From assembly GCA_002482405.1 (NCBI GenBank), contig DLFX01000270.1:1-7256 (forward strand): 7,256 bases of DNA, in the 5' to 3' direction. The notes beneath the pieces are model-generated. The model saw nothing but the letters and a program-made list of their open reading frames with translations, made no database searches and was not told the DNA's origin. The position numbers were made by a program, and so were the translations under genes. This DNA comes from Firmicutes bacterium UBA7709 (GTDB taxonomy: Bacteria; Bacillota_A; Clostridia; Peptostreptococcales; Anaerovoracaceae). The first letter of the stretch is position 1. The number at the start of each line of letters is the position of its first letter. Positions 5,677-7,256 of the stretch are shown here, in pieces.

Positions 5677-7164
5677 ATGGATTATATCGCGACCTTTGAT
5701 ATCGGGACTACCGCTGTAAAAGGAGTGCTGGTGTCGTCTGGGGGAGCGAGCGCTATGGAAAAGAGCGTCACTTTGGAGACGGTATTCGGCGGCGCGGGGA
5801 AAGAATATAAAGAACAGCGTCCTGTGGACTGGTATTCCGCGTTTTGTGAGATTTCAAGCTACTTTTTCCGGGAGGGGACGGCGCCGGATCAGATTTGCGG
5901 CATCGCCATGAGCGGACAGATGCAGGATCTGATTCCTGTAGCGGAGGATTTGCAGCCCGTTGGCAACGCGATTCTCTACTCTGACGGGAGGGCCGATCGG
6001 CAGGCGCAGAAAATTTCCGGCCTTCTGGGAGTGGAAGCCATTCTGAAGAGCACCGGAAATCATTTCGACGGTTCCATGCCGTTTCCCAAACTGCTTTGGA
6101 TGAAGGAGAACGAGCCGGAGCGATATGAAGCAGCGGAAAAAATGCTGATCAGCTCTAAAGATTACGTGATTGCCAGGCTGACGGGAGAGTTTGCAACCGA
6201 CGTCACCTCTGCTTCCACAGCGGGGCTGATGGATATTCATAAAAAAAGCTGGAATCTGGATTGGATGGATAAAGTCAGGCTGGACGGGAGGAAGCTTCCG
6301 TCGATCCGCTACGCGCAGGAGCAGGTCGGTTCGGTGTCCCGGAGAGCATCCGCGGAGAGCGGATTTGCGGAGGGCACCCCGGTCTACTGCGGCACCGGCG
6401 ACGCGGGTGCAACGACCCTTGCCAGCGGGATCGCCCTGGACGGGGAATTCAATATCAACCTTGGAACATCCGGCTGGATCGCCTGTGTCTCCTCGGACAT
6501 CATGGCAAAACCGGAGGTGTTCAATCTGGCGGCAATGCAGAAAGATCTCTACATCAACGTCGTGCCTTTTCTGAACGCGGGGAACGTGCACCGGTGGATC
6601 AGCGAAGTCCTCGGGGCCGGCGTATCCGGCGCCGAAAAGTATGCATCCATGGATCGCCTGCTGGAACAGAGCAAGGCGGGCAGCAGCGGGGTAATGTTTC
6701 TTCCCTACCTGGTAGGAGAGCGGTTTCCGGTGATGGATACAGCCATCAAGGGCGGTTTCGTGGGCATCACGCCGGAAACCGGCAAACAGGATCTGGCGAG
6801 AAGCGCACTGGAAGGCGTCGCTTTCTCTATCAGGCAGGGCCTGGAGAGCATAGGGCGGGTACCCCGCAGGATATCCCTGATCGGAGGGGGCGCCCGGGTG
6901 AAAACATGGTGTCAGATTCTTGCGGATATTTTAGACCATTCGATTTATGTATTCGGGGGATCGGAATACCTTCCGTCGGCTGCCGTCGCCGGGGCGGTTT
7001 TGCTGGCTCAGGGAAGGATATCGGATTATGCGTCCTATGTGGCTTCATTGCTGGATTCCGGGGAAAGCGCCTGCTACACGCCGGATGCGGAAAACGCGAA
7101 GGGCTATGAGGAGCTCTACCGCCGGTATCTCAAGGTTTATCCGGCATTGAAGTCCATACGATAA
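5677..7164 (+). CDS. FGGY-family carbohydrate kinase (xylulokinase-like)
   Basis: This cytoplasmic ATP-dependent sugar kinase has 495 aa, a normal FGGY length. The N-terminal FGGY domain (about 3-245) carries the phosphate loop FDIGTTAVKG (7-16), MSGQMQD (78-84), SDGR (102-105), KLLWMKENEPERY (138-150) and TGEFATD (169-175). Asp242 in CGTGDAGA is the expected catalytic base. The C-terminal domain (about 255-440) has NLGTSGW (261-267), FLPYLVGERFP (341-351) and the adenine-site LIGGGAR (401-407). It is closer to XylB than to LsrK or glycerol kinase. In XylB the GQMHG motif places a histidine at the sugar; here the same position is Gln83 followed by Asp84, so the substrate may not be D-xylulose. 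The stop of the TrpA-like gene lies 5 nt upstream, so the two enzymes are made together. Its product is the likely lyase substrate and SorC effector. Confidence 0.93.
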   Translation: MDYIATFDIGTTAVKGVLVSSGGASAMEKSVTLETVFGGAGKEYKEQRPVDWYSAFCEISSYFFREGTAPDQICGIAMSGQMQDLIPVAEDLQPVGNAILYSDGRADRQAQKISGLLGVEAILKSTGNHFDGSMPFPKLLWMKENEPERYEAAEKMLISSKDYVIARLTGEFATDVTSASTAGLMDIHKKSWNLDWMDKVRLDGRKLPSIRYAQEQVGSVSRRASAESGFAEGTPVYCGTGDAGATTLASGIALDGEFNINLGTSGWIACVSSDIMAKPEVFNLAAMQKDLYINVVPFLNAGNVHRWISEVLGAGVSGAEKYASMDRLLEQSKAGSSGVMFLPYLVGERFPVMDTAIKGGFVGITPETGKQDLARSALEGVAFSIRQGLESIGRVPRRISLIGGGARVKTWCQILADILDHSIYVFGGSEYLPSAAVAGAVLLAQGRISDYASYVASLLDSGESACYTPDAENAKGYEELYRRYLKVYPALKSIR

Positions 7165-7177
7165 ATACAATAAAAAC

Positions 7178-7220
7178 GGAGCTGGGCGCAAGCGGTTTTA
7201 ATCGTTTGCGCGCCAGCTCC
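7178..7220. terminator. large hairpin closing the operon, possibly bidirectional
   Basis: GGAGCTGG (7178-7185) pairs with CCAGCTCC (7213-7220), and GCGCAAGCG pairs with CGTTTGCGC through one G-T pair, with one bulged base between the two stems. It starts 13 nt after the kinase stop. On the + strand only TT follows, a poor U-run. On the minus strand the hairpin is followed by CGTTTTTATTG, a good terminator tail. It may therefore serve a convergent gene lying to the right, while still ending or protecting the 3' end of this operon. Confidence 0.7.
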
Positions 7221-7235
7221 TTATGCACCTAGCCC

Positions 7236-7252
7236 CGTTTGCGAAGCGAACG
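7236..7252. other. short perfect hairpin at the right edge
   Basis: CGTTTGC (7236-7242), GAA and GCGAACG (7246-7252) form a 7-bp stem with one T-G pair and a GAA loop flanked by C and G. CGTTTGCG also occurs at 7203-7210 within the larger hairpin. The window ends too soon to tell whether this belongs to a repeat, a terminator or a downstream gene. Confidence 0.4.
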
Positions 7253-7256
7253 TCGG

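Noticed and set aside
5854..6591. Minus-strand open frame of 245 codons opposite the kinase
   Set aside because: It mirrors the codon pattern of the well-supported FGGY kinase and shows no domain.
386..7164. A true lsr operon for AI-2
   Set aside because: Only the layout matches. The kinase motifs are XylB-like, the binding protein is RbsB-like, there is one permease, and no LsrF or LsrG is present.

Overview
The window holds one complete six-gene operon on the + strand (promoter about 386, last stop 7164, hairpin 7178-7220). It encodes uptake and breakdown of a small, probably sugar-like molecule. The host looks like a Gram-positive Clostridia-type bacterium (Eubacteriales, perhaps Oscillospiraceae or Lachnospiraceae). 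This rests on purine-rich GGAGG Shine-Dalgarno sites before most genes, a binding protein made as a lipoprotein rather than a free periplasmic protein, and tightly packed genes of medium GC content. The taxonomy is inference.

Layout. Positions 1-340 carry no convincing gene. They hold a family of degenerate 26-bp repeats (one inverted at 9-34, four direct at 73-211), then a segment that can fold as a structured RNA (206-338) and ends in a textbook intrinsic terminator (318-338). Positions 386-453 hold a sigma-70 type promoter and a palindromic operator. The operon follows: SorC-family regulator (466-1407), lipoprotein sugar-binding protein (1441-2388), a strong intercistronic hairpin (2402-2436), two-domain RbsA-type ATPase (2455-3936), RbsC-type permease (3954-4907), a stand-alone tryptophan-synthase-alpha-like TIM barrel (4904-5671) and an FGGY carbohydrate kinase (5677-7164). 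A large hairpin closes the unit.

How the genes fit together. The lipoprotein captures the substrate outside the membrane. A permease dimer driven by the double ATPase imports it, and the FGGY kinase phosphorylates it. The TrpA-like enzyme would then cleave the phosphorylated compound by a retro-aldol reaction, by analogy with TrpA releasing glyceraldehyde 3-phosphate. The SorC regulator probably senses the phosphorylated intermediate and controls its own promoter. The order recalls the lsr (AI-2) operon: SorC regulator, RbsA-type ABC importer, TIM-barrel lyase, FGGY kinase. The individual proteins are not Lsr proteins, and the lyase position is taken by a TrpA homologue with no TrpB or other trp gene nearby.

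The main novelty is this TrpA-like enzyme. It keeps residues matching both catalytic acids of TrpA (E49 and D60) and the phosphate-binding glycines, but has a more polar substrate pocket. The importer and kinase also carry unusual ligand-site residues, so the pathway substrate is unlikely to be plain ribose or xylulose and is unknown.
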